Positions 26,442 through 35,539 of a stretch of 64,000 nt of DNA are shown here, piece after piece. The notes beneath the pieces are model-generated. The model ran no database searches, was not told where the DNA came from, and was given only the letters and a program-made list of their open reading frames with translations. Positions within the stretch are counted from its first letter, which is position 1. Each line of letters starts with the position of its first letter. The stretch comes from Bacteroides sp. (GTDB lineage: Bacteria > Bacteroidota > Bacteroidia > Bacteroidales > Bacteroidaceae), in assembly GCA_017472925.1 (NCBI GenBank), contig JAFUNS010000034.1, forward strand, positions 231,577 through 295,576, given 5' to 3'. The position numbers were made by a program, and so were the translations under genes.

Positions 26442-27140
26442 ATGAAGAAATTAGTCGTGTTGACAGGTGCAGGAATGAGTGCCGAAAGTGGAATCAGTAC
26501 GTTTCGTGATGCCGGAGGCTTGTGGGATAAATATCCGGTAGAACAGGTGGCTACTCCCGAAGGGTATGCGGCCAATCCACAGTTGGTGACTGATTTCTAT
26601 AATGAGAGAAGGAAACAGTTGCTGACAGTGAAACCCAATCGAGGACATGAACTGTTGGCCGAAATGGAACAGTTTTTCAATGTGACTGTGATTACACAGA
26701 ATGTGGATAATTTGCATGAGCGTGCGGGTAGTTCCCGGGTTATTCATCTGCATGGAGAGCTGACTAAGGTTACATCGAGTTGGCAACCCAATAACCCTAA
26801 TTATATAAAGGAGTTGAAACCGGAAGAATATGAGGTGAAGATAGGGGATGTGGCAGCCGACGGCTCGCAGTTGCGTCCGTTTATCGTATGGTTTGGTGAA
26901 GCTGTGCCAATGATAGAAACAGCTATTGATTATTGCGAACAGGCTGATGTGTTCTTGATTATCGGTACATCGCTGAATGTATATCCGGCAGCCGGATTGC
27001 TTAATTATGTGCCGGCTCATGTTCCTGTATATTTGATTGATCCTAAACAGGTTCCCATAGCTTCCGGTCGCCCGGTACATGTCATCCAGAAAGGAGCTTC
27101 GGAAGGGATGGTGGAATTGAAACGATTGCTTGTTGAGTGA
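26442..27140 (+). CDS. Sir2-family NAD-dependent deacylase without zinc-binding cysteines
   Basis: A 232-residue sirtuin that removes acyl groups from lysines using NAD. The NAD-binding motifs G-A-G-M-S-A-E-S-G-I (9-18) and T-Q-N-V-D-N (85-90) and the catalytic H104 in H-L-H-G-E are present. Y53 and R56 in F-Y-N-E-R match the class III residues that bind succinyl or malonyl groups in CobB and SIRT5. The region between H-G-E-L and R-P-F-I-V-W-F-G-E, which normally carries four zinc Cys, has none. It is probably a zinc-free class III deacylase. The rubredoxin gene follows 46 nt downstream. Confidence 0.9.
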   Translation: MKKLVVLTGAGMSAESGISTFRDAGGLWDKYPVEQVATPEGYAANPQLVTDFYNERRKQLLTVKPNRGHELLAEMEQFFNVTVITQNVDNLHERAGSSRVIHLHGELTKVTSSWQPNNPNYIKELKPEEYEVKIGDVAADGSQLRPFIVWFGEAVPMIETAIDYCEQADVFLIIGTSLNVYPAAGLLNYVPAHVPVYLIDPKQVPIASGRPVHVIQKGASEGMVELKRLLVE

Positions 27141-27186
27141 ACCAATCATTCATATTCATTGTTAAAATATAGGACCATTAAAACAA

Positions 27187-27357
27187 ATGAATATGAAAAA
27201 GTATGTATGTACAATTTGCGGTTGGGTGTACGACCCTGAGTTAGGTGATGAAGATGGTGGTATCGCTCCAGGAACAGCTTTCGAAGATTTGCCTGAAAAC
27301 TGGATCTGTCCGATGTGTGGAGTAGGTAAGGAGGATTTCGAGGTACAGGAGGACTGA
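27187..27357 (+). CDS. Rubredoxin
   Basis: A 56-residue electron carrier. Two C-x-x-C pairs, C-T-I-C-G-W-V-Y (from residue 8) and C-P-M-C-G (from residue 41), hold one iron atom. The Y-D-P motif and an acidic surface (D-E-D-G-G) are typical. An internal ATG at 27193 would give a 54-residue form starting M-K-K-Y-V-C, the more usual rubredoxin start. In anaerobes such proteins often supply electrons to rubrerythrin or superoxide reductase, but neither is encoded nearby. Confidence 0.95.
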   Translation: MNMKKYVCTICGWVYDPELGDEDGGIAPGTAFEDLPENWICPMCGVGKEDFEVQED

Positions 27358-27432
27358 CTGGCCGAATTGATTTTTTGTTTGGCTTGAAGCTTAATTCTAA
27401 ACAGGTTGAGACCTAAATCTGAAGCGTGTGTA

Positions 27433-27586
27433 ATGAGACTGTGTCAAAATGAAAACATGCTACCATTATGTCGTGTCATTCTGACTGAAATGAAGAATCT
27501 GTTTACATAAAGTGGACGTAATCAGACTCTTAGTAATACTTTGGATGATACATTGATAGGGAATTTTTATTTTGATACAGCCTCAT
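27433..27586. repeat. Intergenic element with ~24-bp inverted ends
   Basis: ATGAGACTGTGTCAAAATGA at the left end is matched by the reverse complement of the right end (TTTTATTTTGATACAGCCTC and the following AT) with a few mismatches. The interior holds a half copy of module C (27475-27507). It lies between the convergent rubredoxin and TPR genes. Nothing codes in it. Confidence 0.65.
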
Positions 27587-27620
27587 CACATTTTATTGTA
27601 ATCTTATGTAATATTTTATC

Positions 27621-29240
27621 TTAATTCCCAAATATCATGAGAAAAGTATCTTCTGTAATATTTTTTTTCAGACGATTTTTGCGGATACGGAGGGAACCAC
27701 CCGATGTTTTCATGCAATATGTTATGAGGCGTGTCCTGAAATTTAGCGAAGAAAGTGTGCAGAAATAAAAATCATCTTTGCTTAAATTGGGATAAGTTTT
27801 GACAAATATTTCTTTAAACTCATGATAACATTCTTCTAATTCTCTGTAAAGTTCCTCCTGACCTTGCTTAATATAATCACCTGGTTTTATGATTTTATCC
27901 GCTTCTTCCAGCTTCTCTTTCCAAATAGTCTGATTAAAAGCGTTAATTCCCGATTGTAGTTTCTCTCGTTTAAAAGAATTAACAGTTTCTTCTAATGAGA
28001 TTTCTTCGCCTAATTTCTCTTCTATATAGCTATGGATGTTATGGGCTTGGTCATTATAATGTAGGCGTTCTTGTCTCAATAGCTCTTCTTTATGCTTCTT
28101 TTTTATGTGTAAGAAGAATGTGACACAGCTCCCGATGATACATAGAATAACCAATCCTGTAATCCAATATAAACGTTCTTCCTCTTGTTCGTTTTCTTTC
28201 TTTTTAAGTTCTAGTGCATGCCTTACGTTTAGTTGCTGTATATTTTCATGTTGTTTTAAATCATTGATGGAATCTCTATAAGCATTGAATGAATCAATGT
28301 ATGCATATGCTTGAGTATGATTAAATCTTTTCTTCTCAATTTCGGATAACAGATTAAAACAACTGGCTTTAGAACTGAACGTTTTTGAAAGGATCCCTTT
28401 TTTTAAATACAATTCGGCTGAATCTAATTGATGAGTTAAATAAAAATATTTAGCTTTCCAAAACTTAGTAATAGCTGAAGGATGTCTTTCAATGGCCTTT
28501 TGCAGATAGTTCATGGCAGATAATGTATCCTTTTTGTAAAGATAGGTTAAACTGACACCATGAAGCGTGGTTGCTTTTTGATAGTCATCCCCGTTACTTT
28601 GAGCTAAATCAAAAGCTTTTAAATAATACTTTAAAGCGCTGTCATTCTCATTTTGGAATAAAAATGTATAAGCCATTTCATTGTACGGATAAAATAGCAT
28701 TGATGAATCATTCAAGGGTAAGGTTGCTTCTAAACATTTTCTGTAAGATTCCAAGGCATTATCATATAATCCTTGTTTAATATATCTCTCTCCAAGGTTG
28801 AAATATATTTGCATCCATAATTTGTCAAGACTTCCTTTTGGCATAACTTCTAATGCTTTCAAATAAGCTTCCATAGCTTTAACATCTTGCTCGTTATTTC
28901 TATAAATACATCCTAAATAGAAATAACTTTTTGCTGCATCCAAAACTCTTTTGTTCTTGTAATAATCCACCGCGATGCATATTAAAGAGTCGTTTGTGTG
29001 AAATATCTGATTTTTGTCACAAGCTTGCGAAAACAACAAGGCATAATCCGCTTTAGCTTTACCTTTTAATACAGAAGGATTGTTGATACTTTTTAGAATA
29101 GCCAAGGCGCTGTCAGGGGCTATATTAATTAAAGTGTTCGCCCAATTCAACTCATCGGGATAATAGGGCTGTTTATAGCACGAAAAAAAAGTTCCCAATA
29201 AAATGTTGGCTAATATAAATATTATATTTATGCTTTTCAT
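27621..29240 (-). CDS. Membrane TPR protein with C-terminal degenerate HTH-like region
   Basis: A 539-residue protein of the type used by Bacteroidota as membrane-tethered regulators. A lipobox-like G-T-F-F-S-C (Cys21) ends the signal sequence. Residues about 30-330 hold tetratricopeptide repeats (for example A-K-S-Y-F-Y-L-G-C-I-Y and Y-F-N-L-G-E-R-Y). A membrane helix at about 357-380 is followed by K-K-K-H-K and a coiled-coil. The last 90 residues (L-S-K-D-D-F-Y-F-C and R-I-R-K-N-R-L-K-K) resemble the LuxR-like domain of related proteins but lack a clear helix-turn-helix. It is divergent from the small secreted protein and GLPGLI genes, which it may regulate. Base composition is A+T-rich, like those neighbours. 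Confidence 0.65.
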   Translation of the reverse strand: MKSINIIFILANILLGTFFSCYKQPYYPDELNWANTLINIAPDSALAILKSINNPSVLKGKAKADYALLFSQACDKNQIFHTNDSLICIAVDYYKNKRVLDAAKSYFYLGCIYRNNEQDVKAMEAYLKALEVMPKGSLDKLWMQIYFNLGERYIKQGLYDNALESYRKCLEATLPLNDSSMLFYPYNEMAYTFLFQNENDSALKYYLKAFDLAQSNGDDYQKATTLHGVSLTYLYKKDTLSAMNYLQKAIERHPSAITKFWKAKYFYLTHQLDSAELYLKKGILSKTFSSKASCFNLLSEIEKKRFNHTQAYAYIDSFNAYRDSINDLKQHENIQQLNVRHALELKKKENEQEEERLYWITGLVILCIIGSCVTFFLHIKKKHKEELLRQERLHYNDQAHNIHSYIEEKLGEEISLEETVNSFKREKLQSGINAFNQTIWKEKLEEADKIIKPGDYIKQGQEELYRELEECYHEFKEIFVKTYPNLSKDDFYFCTLSSLNFRTRLITYCMKTSGGSLRIRKNRLKKNITEDTFLMIFGN

Positions 29241-29396
29241 TCTTATGTTTTATAATGAAGCACAAAAGTAATAAAATTGAGTCTTGTATACAAGCCTAAA
29301 TGATATATTTATTCTGTAAATCCTATACGATTGTTTTGTGTAACATGTGTTACATATCAAATGTAACGCTTTTTGGCTGATCTTGTAACACATTAA

Positions 29397-29430
29397 TTTG
29401 CGTAAATAGCTAAAAACAACTGTATCTTTG
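29397..29430 (+). promoter_or_regulatory. Promoter of the small secreted protein / GLPGLI operon
   Basis: TTTG (29397-29400), a 22-nt spacer and TATCTTTG (29423-29430), 23 nt before the ATG at 29454. Confidence 0.7.
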
Positions 29431-29453
29431 CGCAAAACAAATTTTATTAATTT

Positions 29454-29831
29454 ATGAAGAAAATATTATTATTGCTATTTGTTGGATTGAATATCTTTCT
29501 ATGTGGTACAAATGCATCTACTATTCAAAAACACATGTCTGAAGATGTTTCAAATCAAGTTGTTATTATTTTGGATCTTGAATATGGGAATTGGAATGAA
29601 AATTTAAGTACCCGTTTAGAAGAAGCATTTAATTTGGTTAATGTTTCCTCGGATTCAACGGAAGATATTCAATGTTCTATTACCGTTAAAGTGAAGATTT
29701 CTGCAGGTGTTGTTTCTGGTGAAGCTTCTGTTACTGTATCAGGCCCATGTGATGAAGTAGAGGCAGAAGTTGAGCGCATAACAGCACAATGTATAAAGAA
29801 GGCAGAAAAAGCATTACAGGAAGCTCTCTAA
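29454..29831 (+). CDS. Small exported protein of unknown function
   Basis: A 125-residue protein with a clear signal peptide (M-K-K-I-L-L-L-L-F-V-G-L, cleavage near residue 22). The mature part is acidic, with a Val/Ser-rich beta-like centre (about 70-98, with three Cys between residues 75 and 112) and a charged helical end (E-V-E-A-E-V-E-R and K-K-A-E-K-A-L-Q-E-A-L). I do not recognise a family. It has a good promoter and is the first gene ahead of the GLPGLI and receptor-like genes, separated from the former by 153 nt. It could be a secreted ligand, an inhibitor or a substrate of that system. Confidence 0.7.
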   Translation: MKKILLLLFVGLNIFLCGTNASTIQKHMSEDVSNQVVIILDLEYGNWNENLSTRLEEAFNLVNVSSDSTEDIQCSITVKVKISAGVVSGEASVTVSGPCDEVEAEVERITAQCIKKAEKALQEAL

Positions 29832-29984
29832 TATTTTGTATTTAGTTTGATTGTTGAGCTATTTGCGTTATTGTATGTGTATCATTCTGGGTGAAGTTAA
29901 GGCTGAATTATGTCTTTAGCTTTTCCCAGAGTGATATTTTGATAGATAATTGAATGAATTTATTATTCTTAAAATAGTAATCTG

Positions 29985-30728
29985 ATGAAGAAAACGCTTA
30001 TTATTATTAATTTTTTAATGGTTTTGAATGTTATATGTGCTCAAGAAGTCTATGATTTTCAATATAACATTTCATATGATATGTATATTAATTTTGGACA
30101 TAGAGTATTAAATAAAGCGGAATTGTTTTATTCAAATACTACATCTTGTTATGTATATAAGCCTTCCCAAAATTATACATCCATTGCTGGTGCATATGAA
30201 GATGATGAACGTAGTGTGGCTATATGTGACACGGCAACTCAGACTGTTTGGTGTGATAAAGCAACGAATGAAATAATAGAACTATCAAGTGCGGGGGACA
30301 TTCTTATCATAGATTCCATTCCTGCCATAAATTGGGAGATTCAGGACGATATGCGAGATATAGATGGGTTTCGTTGTAATAAAGCCAAATGCAAGTTCAG
30401 AGGACGAACATATACAGCTTGGTTTTCGTTGGATATACCATGTAATTGGGGACCTTGGAAATTGCATGGGTTGCCAGGAGCCATATTGGAAGCTTATGAT
30501 GATACTAATGAGATATCATTTTATGCAACAAGCATCCATCGTTGTAAGATACAACGAACGAAAGCTGATAAAAACCAATATAAACAAATGACCGTAAAAG
30601 AATATCTTCATAGATTTGAGGGAAAGTTTGAGGAAGAATTGAAACGTGGCCTTTCCAAAACAAATCCAGGTTTGCAGATTCAAGTGTCGAAAGTCAAAAT
30701 TAGAAGCATAGAATTGGAAGATGAATAA
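29985..30728 (+). CDS. GLPGLI family exported protein
   Basis: A 247-residue protein with a signal peptide (1-19) and the signature P-W-K-L-H-G-L-P-G-A-I-L-E-A at about residues 152-165, matching the motif that names the GLPGLI family of Bacteroidota. The fold is mostly beta, and the C-terminus is helical and charged. Its stop codon overlaps the start of the receptor-like gene by 8 nt, so the two are translated together. GLPGLI proteins are often encoded beside TonB-dependent receptors, but their function is not established. Confidence 0.88.
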   Translation: MKKTLIIINFLMVLNVICAQEVYDFQYNISYDMYINFGHRVLNKAELFYSNTTSCYVYKPSQNYTSIAGAYEDDERSVAICDTATQTVWCDKATNEIIELSSAGDILIIDSIPAINWEIQDDMRDIDGFRCNKAKCKFRGRTYTAWFSLDIPCNWGPWKLHGLPGAILEAYDDTNEISFYATSIHRCKIQRTKADKNQYKQMTVKEYLHRFEGKFEEELKRGLSKTNPGLQIQVSKVKIRSIELEDE

Positions 30729-33270
30729 GTTCTTAATTTTCTTTTTCTTTTTCTTTTTACATATCCATATATGGGGACAATCTATTATGGGGAAGGTAAC
30801 AGACGAGCAATCGCAACCGTTGGCGTATGCCAATGTGATAGTAAGGTTGGCGACTGACAATACCATAGTGTCTTTTGTACAGACAGACTATAAAGGAGAA
30901 TATGTAATAGATGTAGGTATAGGAACATGGTGTGTAGAATTTTCATTGCTTTCATATGAGAAAACTAACTTTACTATTACTATTGGAGAACAGGAAATTG
31001 TATGCAGAGATGTGGTAATGCTTGCTTCAAGTTTTTTGCTTGATGAAGTGGAGATAATTCCTCAATTACCTATTCAAATAAAGAATGACACCATAGCATT
31101 CAATGTTTCGTCTTTTTTACGTGGAAATGAAAGGGTAGTAGAAGATGTTATCAAAAACCTTCCAGGTATAGGAGTGAGTGATAATGGAATAATTTCTGTT
31201 CAAGGAAAAGAAATAGAAAAGGTGCTGTTGGAAGGTGATGATTTGTTGGGCAAGGGATATATGTTGCTAACAAAAGGGTTGAATGTTATGGCCGTAAATC
31301 AAATAGAAGTGATAAACAAATATTCCGAGAATTGTCTAACTAAAGATATAATTAACAGTGATAAGGTGGCACTGAATTTGAAATTAGATGAATCGTCTAA
31401 ATATCAATGGATTGGAATGGTAAATGCAGCTGTAGGTGTTAAAAATAAATACGATGGACATCTAAACCTACTTAAAGTTGCTAAGGCGAACAAACACTAC
31501 ATAATAGGTCATTTGAATAATATCGGGAACCGAATCATTGATGATTTATCATGGACTTTAAATCAAGGAAGTCAAGTTGGATTATTAGTCGGTATAGAAG
31601 ACGATGCGCCTGATATAAATTTGGAACGATATAATTTTAATAATGAAAAGGTGATTAGTGGAAGCAGTATTTGGCATCCAACAGATAAAGTGAAAGTTGA
31701 AATGAACAACAGTTTTAGTGTAGATTCTCGCAACCGTATATGTGGCAAATCTCAAACTTTTAATGTAGATACACATTCATTCACTCATCATTTGAACAAA
31801 ACCGTAGATTCTAATATTATGGAATATGCTGGTGGTATAAAAACTAATATTTGCTTATACGAAAGTTCCATGATTACAACAGCTACCCATTTGTTGTTGA
31901 AAAAGAATAAATTAGTCGGTAACTCAACCTTTGATGAACAAAATTTTTGTGAGGATTTAAACAATAAGCAAACTTTGGTTTTGCAAAGTATTAATTATAC
32001 CAATCGGTTGGCTGCTAATAATCTATTAGCGATAAACGCTATATATAGATATCAAAATCTGCCTCAAGCGTATTTCGTTAAGGATGGAGGAGTAGCTACA
32101 GAGAATCTTTACCAAAAGACTCAAACTGTGCAAAATAACTTTGAAGTATCTGTTGGATTTGTCAGCAATCTGAGCAAGTTAAGTAAAATCCATTTGTCAA
32201 CTAATTTGCTATGTCAAAGTAGCCAATTTAAGACTAAGTTGTTAATGAAAGAACAGAGCTATATACCGTTTTCAAATCATGTTTATGGCCTTTCTCTGAT
32301 TTATACTTTCCGGTCTAAAAACTTGGAACTGAGAGGAGGGGGTGATATAGAATACCAAAATGTTAAAATGGGAAATTTGATAAAATCCTACATCTATCCT
32401 ATTCCGTTTATTAGTTTGGATTGGAAGATAAATTCTAAACATGCGGTAAAAACGATTTGGACTCTTGCAAGAAAAATACCAGAATGGACTGAATGTTTTC
32501 CCTATTCCATCCGAACCTCAATAGACAGCAAACAAATTGGTTCTGGACAAATTGATTTATTATCTAATATGGTTGGGTCTGTAGAATATCAATACGGTAA
32601 TTGGGAGGACATATTTCTTGCGAATTTGAAGTTTTCATATATAAAAGATTACTTGTTTTATGGCGTGGAACAGAAATTAAATTCCGATTATGTTGAAACT
32701 CAATACATCCCTTTAAAAGGGCGAGAAATGTATTCTATTTCTGGAAATGTTGACTATTACATTAGTCCCATTTCCACCAATATCAAACTTACAGGAAGTA
32801 TAGAGAGGGTTTTCTCCAAATATCGGATTAAAAATTTAGGGCTGTTCCCTTATCGTTACAGTAGTCGCCGAATAGGAGTGTCTCTCAAATCTGTATTTCA
32901 AGGAATATTTAATTTCGATTTGGGAAGCGCCTATCATTCCACATGTAATAAAATGACTCATTTTAGATATGAAAAAATACATACATTTGGAAATTTATTC
33001 CTCAGCTTAAAAAGATTCAAAATGGAACTGAATGGTTCATCGTTTTATTTAAAAAACAATACCCAACATCAATTTTCCCATTATTTCTTTTTAGATAGTG
33101 AAATTTCATATAATATTGAACCTAATGTCTGTACCATATTTATACGTGGCAATAATCTGACAAATATAAAAGAATATTCGAAAGACATTTTTAATGAAAT
33201 TTCTTCTACTCATATAATTTATGCATTACAACCAAGAAATATTCTTATAGGTGTAGAATATCGTTTTTGA
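30721..33270 (+). CDS. TonB-dependent receptor-like outer-membrane beta-barrel protein
   Basis: An 849-residue outer-membrane protein. After a signal peptide (1-20, with a run of Phe) comes a carboxypeptidase-D regulatory-like domain (about 22-100, with A-Y-A-N-V-I-V-R-L), a plug-like domain (about 110-230, with V-E-D-V-I-K-N-L-P-G-I and I-E-K-V-L-L-E-G-D-D), and a barrel ending in an aromatic residue (G-V-E-Y-R-F). It lacks a typical SusC TonB box, has no SusD partner and is shorter than SusC proteins. It overlaps the GLPGLI gene by 8 nt. It probably takes up or exports a specific compound, perhaps a peptide; this is inference from the pairing only. Confidence 0.85.
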   Translation: MNKFLIFFFFFFLHIHIWGQSIMGKVTDEQSQPLAYANVIVRLATDNTIVSFVQTDYKGEYVIDVGIGTWCVEFSLLSYEKTNFTITIGEQEIVCRDVVMLASSFLLDEVEIIPQLPIQIKNDTIAFNVSSFLRGNERVVEDVIKNLPGIGVSDNGIISVQGKEIEKVLLEGDDLLGKGYMLLTKGLNVMAVNQIEVINKYSENCLTKDIINSDKVALNLKLDESSKYQWIGMVNAAVGVKNKYDGHLNLLKVAKANKHYIIGHLNNIGNRIIDDLSWTLNQGSQVGLLVGIEDDAPDINLERYNFNNEKVISGSSIWHPTDKVKVEMNNSFSVDSRNRICGKSQTFNVDTHSFTHHLNKTVDSNIMEYAGGIKTNICLYESSMITTATHLLLKKNKLVGNSTFDEQNFCEDLNNKQTLVLQSINYTNRLAANNLLAINAIYRYQNLPQAYFVKDGGVATENLYQKTQTVQNNFEVSVGFVSNLSKLSKIHLSTNLLCQSSQFKTKLLMKEQSYIPFSNHVYGLSLIYTFRSKNLELRGGGDIEYQNVKMGNLIKSYIYPIPFISLDWKINSKHAVKTIWTLARKIPEWTECFPYSIRTSIDSKQIGSGQIDLLSNMVGSVEYQYGNWEDIFLANLKFSYIKDYLFYGVEQKLNSDYVETQYIPLKGREMYSISGNVDYYISPISTNIKLTGSIERVFSKYRIKNLGLFPYRYSSRRIGVSLKSVFQGIFNFDLGSAYHSTCNKMTHFRYEKIHTFGNLFLSLKRFKMELNGSSFYLKNNTQHQFSHYFFLDSEISYNIEPNVCTIFIRGNNLTNIKEYSKDIFNEISSTHIIYALQPRNILIGVEYRF

Positions 33271-33402
33271 AATGTCGTTGAACTTAAGATGTACTCCATT
33301 CTCGGAATATTATGAATGTAGATACGTATTTAAACGTTTTATTTTTTTATTTTCAATAATTCTTTGTTTCTTTGTATATCGAAACAAATCAATTATTACT
33401 AT

Positions 33403-35535
33403 ATGAAAAAAAACGTTGTTTATCTTTTGTTGGTTGTACTGCTGGCAGCTTGTGGCTCTACTCAGCGAGGGCCTATTGACCGTGAGGCGCTTTTGCAGCG
33501 CAACAATCCTCAAGTGACTAAATTCGACTCGTTGGCTTCGCTCTCAGTGGGTAATGGTGAATTTGCCTTTACGGTAGATGCTACCGGTTTGCAGACTTTC
33601 CCGGATAACTATAAGAAAGGTGTTCCCTTGGGTACTCAAAGCCAATGGGGATGGCATAGTTTCCCGAATGTGGACAATTACCAACCGGCCGAAGTGCTGA
33701 AGGAATTTGATTTCGGACGTGGACATAAGGAAGTATATTCTTGTCAGTTCAGAGAACCTGGACGTCAGCAGAATGCTTGTAACTACTTGCGCGTGAACCC
33801 ACACCGCTTGCATTTGGGTATTGTGGGATTGGAATTGAAGGAAGGTACAGTGCCTGCCGATTTTACAGATATCCAGCAGACGCTTGATTTGTGGAAAGGC
33901 CAGATTCACAGCAAATATATGTTAGATGGTCAGGCTGTAAAGGTACAGACTACCTGTCACCCTACACTCGATATGATTGCTGCTTCTGTGGAAACAACTG
34001 CACCTACAGCTGATGGCAAATACCAAGGTATCTGTCTGCGTTTTCCTTATCCGACTGGGGTGCATGCGGATGACGCTTGTTTGTGGGGAGCTGATGACAA
34101 GCATCAGACGGTGGTGGTGCGTCAGAATGCACAGTCTGCCTTGCTGAAGCGTACTTTGGATGCTACCACTTACTATGTAGATGTACGTTGGGAAGGTAAG
34201 GCTACACTTTCGGAAAAGGCACGTAATTATTGGGTACTTGTGCCCGCTGACGATCAGTTGAACTTTACTTGTCGTTTTATTGGAGAGGAACCAACCGAAG
34301 AAACATTGCCGGCTTTCGGAGCAACCATGGATGCAAGTGCAGCCTATTGGACTAATTTCTGGTCTACCGGCGGTATTGTTGACTTCTCGCAATGTACCGA
34401 TCCGCGTGCCAAGGAATTGGAACGTCGTGTAGTATTGTCGCAGTATTTGTTGGCTATCCAAAGTGCAGGAAGTACTCCTCCACAAGAAACCGGATTGACT
34501 TATAATTCATGGTTTGGTAAATTCCATTTGGAAATGATTTGGTGGCATCAGGCATGGCAACCGTTGTGGGGACATGGTGATTTGTTGGCCCGCACCATGA
34601 AATGGTATGAAAAGGCCGAACCGATGGCTCGTGAAATAGCCAAGCGTTCAGGCTTTGACGGTATCCGTTGGATGAAGATGACTGATCCGAGTGCAGCCGA
34701 AGCTCCTTCGAATGTGGGTAGCTTCCTCATTTGGCAACAGCCTCATTATATCTATATGGCTGAATTGATTTATCGCGCCAATCCTACCGAAGAAGTGTTG
34801 AAGGAATACTATCGTTTGGTACAGGAAACAGCCAAGTTCATGTACTCGTTTGCCGTTTATGATGAATTGGGTGGACGTTTCATCTTGAAGGGAGCTATTC
34901 CGGCGCAAGAAACCTTGAAGGCAGCCACTACCATCAATTCGCCGTTTGAATTGTCGTACTGGCACTTTGCGATGCAGGTGGCTCAAGAATGGCGTGAACG
35001 CATGGGTGAAGGCCGTAACTTGGAATGGGATGAACTGATTGACAAGCTTTCTCCGTTGGCATACAATGATGATAAACTTTATTTGGCTTCGGAAGATGCT
35101 GTTGATACTTACAAGGATATTCGCTTCACCAGCGACCACATGGCGGTCCTTGGCTCTGTAGGTATTCTGCCGATGAACAAGTTGATTCGCGAAGACTATA
35201 TGAAGAATACTTTGAACTGGGTATGGGATAACTGGAACTGGGGAAAGACCTGGGGATGGGATTATCCGATGACAGCGATGAACGCTACTCGTTTGGGTGA
35301 ACCCGAAAAAGCAGTAGGCGCATTGTTGATGGACAAGCGAACCAATACTTATTTGCTGAATGGACATAACTATCAGGACGGACGCTTACGCATCTATTTG
35401 CCGGGCAATGGTGGCTTGCTGACTGCAGTAGCCTTGATGTGTGCCGGTTGGGACGGTTGTGAAGTGGAAAATCCGGGATTCCCGAAAGACGGTACTTGGA
35501 ACGTTCGTTGGGAAGGTTTGAAACCAATGCCGTAA
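33403..35535 (+). CDS. Exported six-hairpin glycosidase-like lipoprotein
   Basis: A 710-residue predicted lipoprotein (signal peptide ending L-L-A-A-C, Cys17). The N-terminal part (about 30-310) is beta-rich and starts with S-L-S-V-G-N-G-E-F-A-F-T-V-D, as in the N-terminal domains of GH65/GH95-type enzymes. The rest (about 340-700) has the W-x-x-W-rich helical pattern of an (alpha/alpha)6 barrel, for example E-M-I-W-W-H-Q-A-W and T-W-G-W-D-Y-P-M-T-A. The ATG at 33403 gives the lipoprotein signal; the frame is open 13 codons further. The next gene starts 4 nt after its stop, so the two form an operon. The exact GH family and substrate are not clear. Confidence 0.7.
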   Translation: MKKNVVYLLLVVLLAACGSTQRGPIDREALLQRNNPQVTKFDSLASLSVGNGEFAFTVDATGLQTFPDNYKKGVPLGTQSQWGWHSFPNVDNYQPAEVLKEFDFGRGHKEVYSCQFREPGRQQNACNYLRVNPHRLHLGIVGLELKEGTVPADFTDIQQTLDLWKGQIHSKYMLDGQAVKVQTTCHPTLDMIAASVETTAPTADGKYQGICLRFPYPTGVHADDACLWGADDKHQTVVVRQNAQSALLKRTLDATTYYVDVRWEGKATLSEKARNYWVLVPADDQLNFTCRFIGEEPTEETLPAFGATMDASAAYWTNFWSTGGIVDFSQCTDPRAKELERRVVLSQYLLAIQSAGSTPPQETGLTYNSWFGKFHLEMIWWHQAWQPLWGHGDLLARTMKWYEKAEPMAREIAKRSGFDGIRWMKMTDPSAAEAPSNVGSFLIWQQPHYIYMAELIYRANPTEEVLKEYYRLVQETAKFMYSFAVYDELGGRFILKGAIPAQETLKAATTINSPFELSYWHFAMQVAQEWRERMGEGRNLEWDELIDKLSPLAYNDDKLYLASEDAVDTYKDIRFTSDHMAVLGSVGILPMNKLIREDYMKNTLNWVWDNWNWGKTWGWDYPMTAMNATRLGEPEKAVGALLMDKRTNTYLLNGHNYQDGRLRIYLPGNGGLLTAVALMCAGWDGCEVENPGFPKDGTWNVRWEGLKPMP

Positions 35536-35539
35536 GCTT

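Noticed and set aside
26451-27149. Minus-strand frame of 232 codons fully opposite the sirtuin gene
   Set aside because: The plus strand carries all sirtuin motifs; the minus frame has none.
27621-29240. Anti-sigma or classical LuxR regulator call for the TPR protein
   Set aside because: The C-terminal region lacks a clear helix-turn-helix or kinase motif, so only a TPR membrane protein call is supported.
29250-29435. Short minus-strand frame between the TPR gene and the secreted-protein gene
   Set aside because: It covers the divergent promoter region and has no supporting features.
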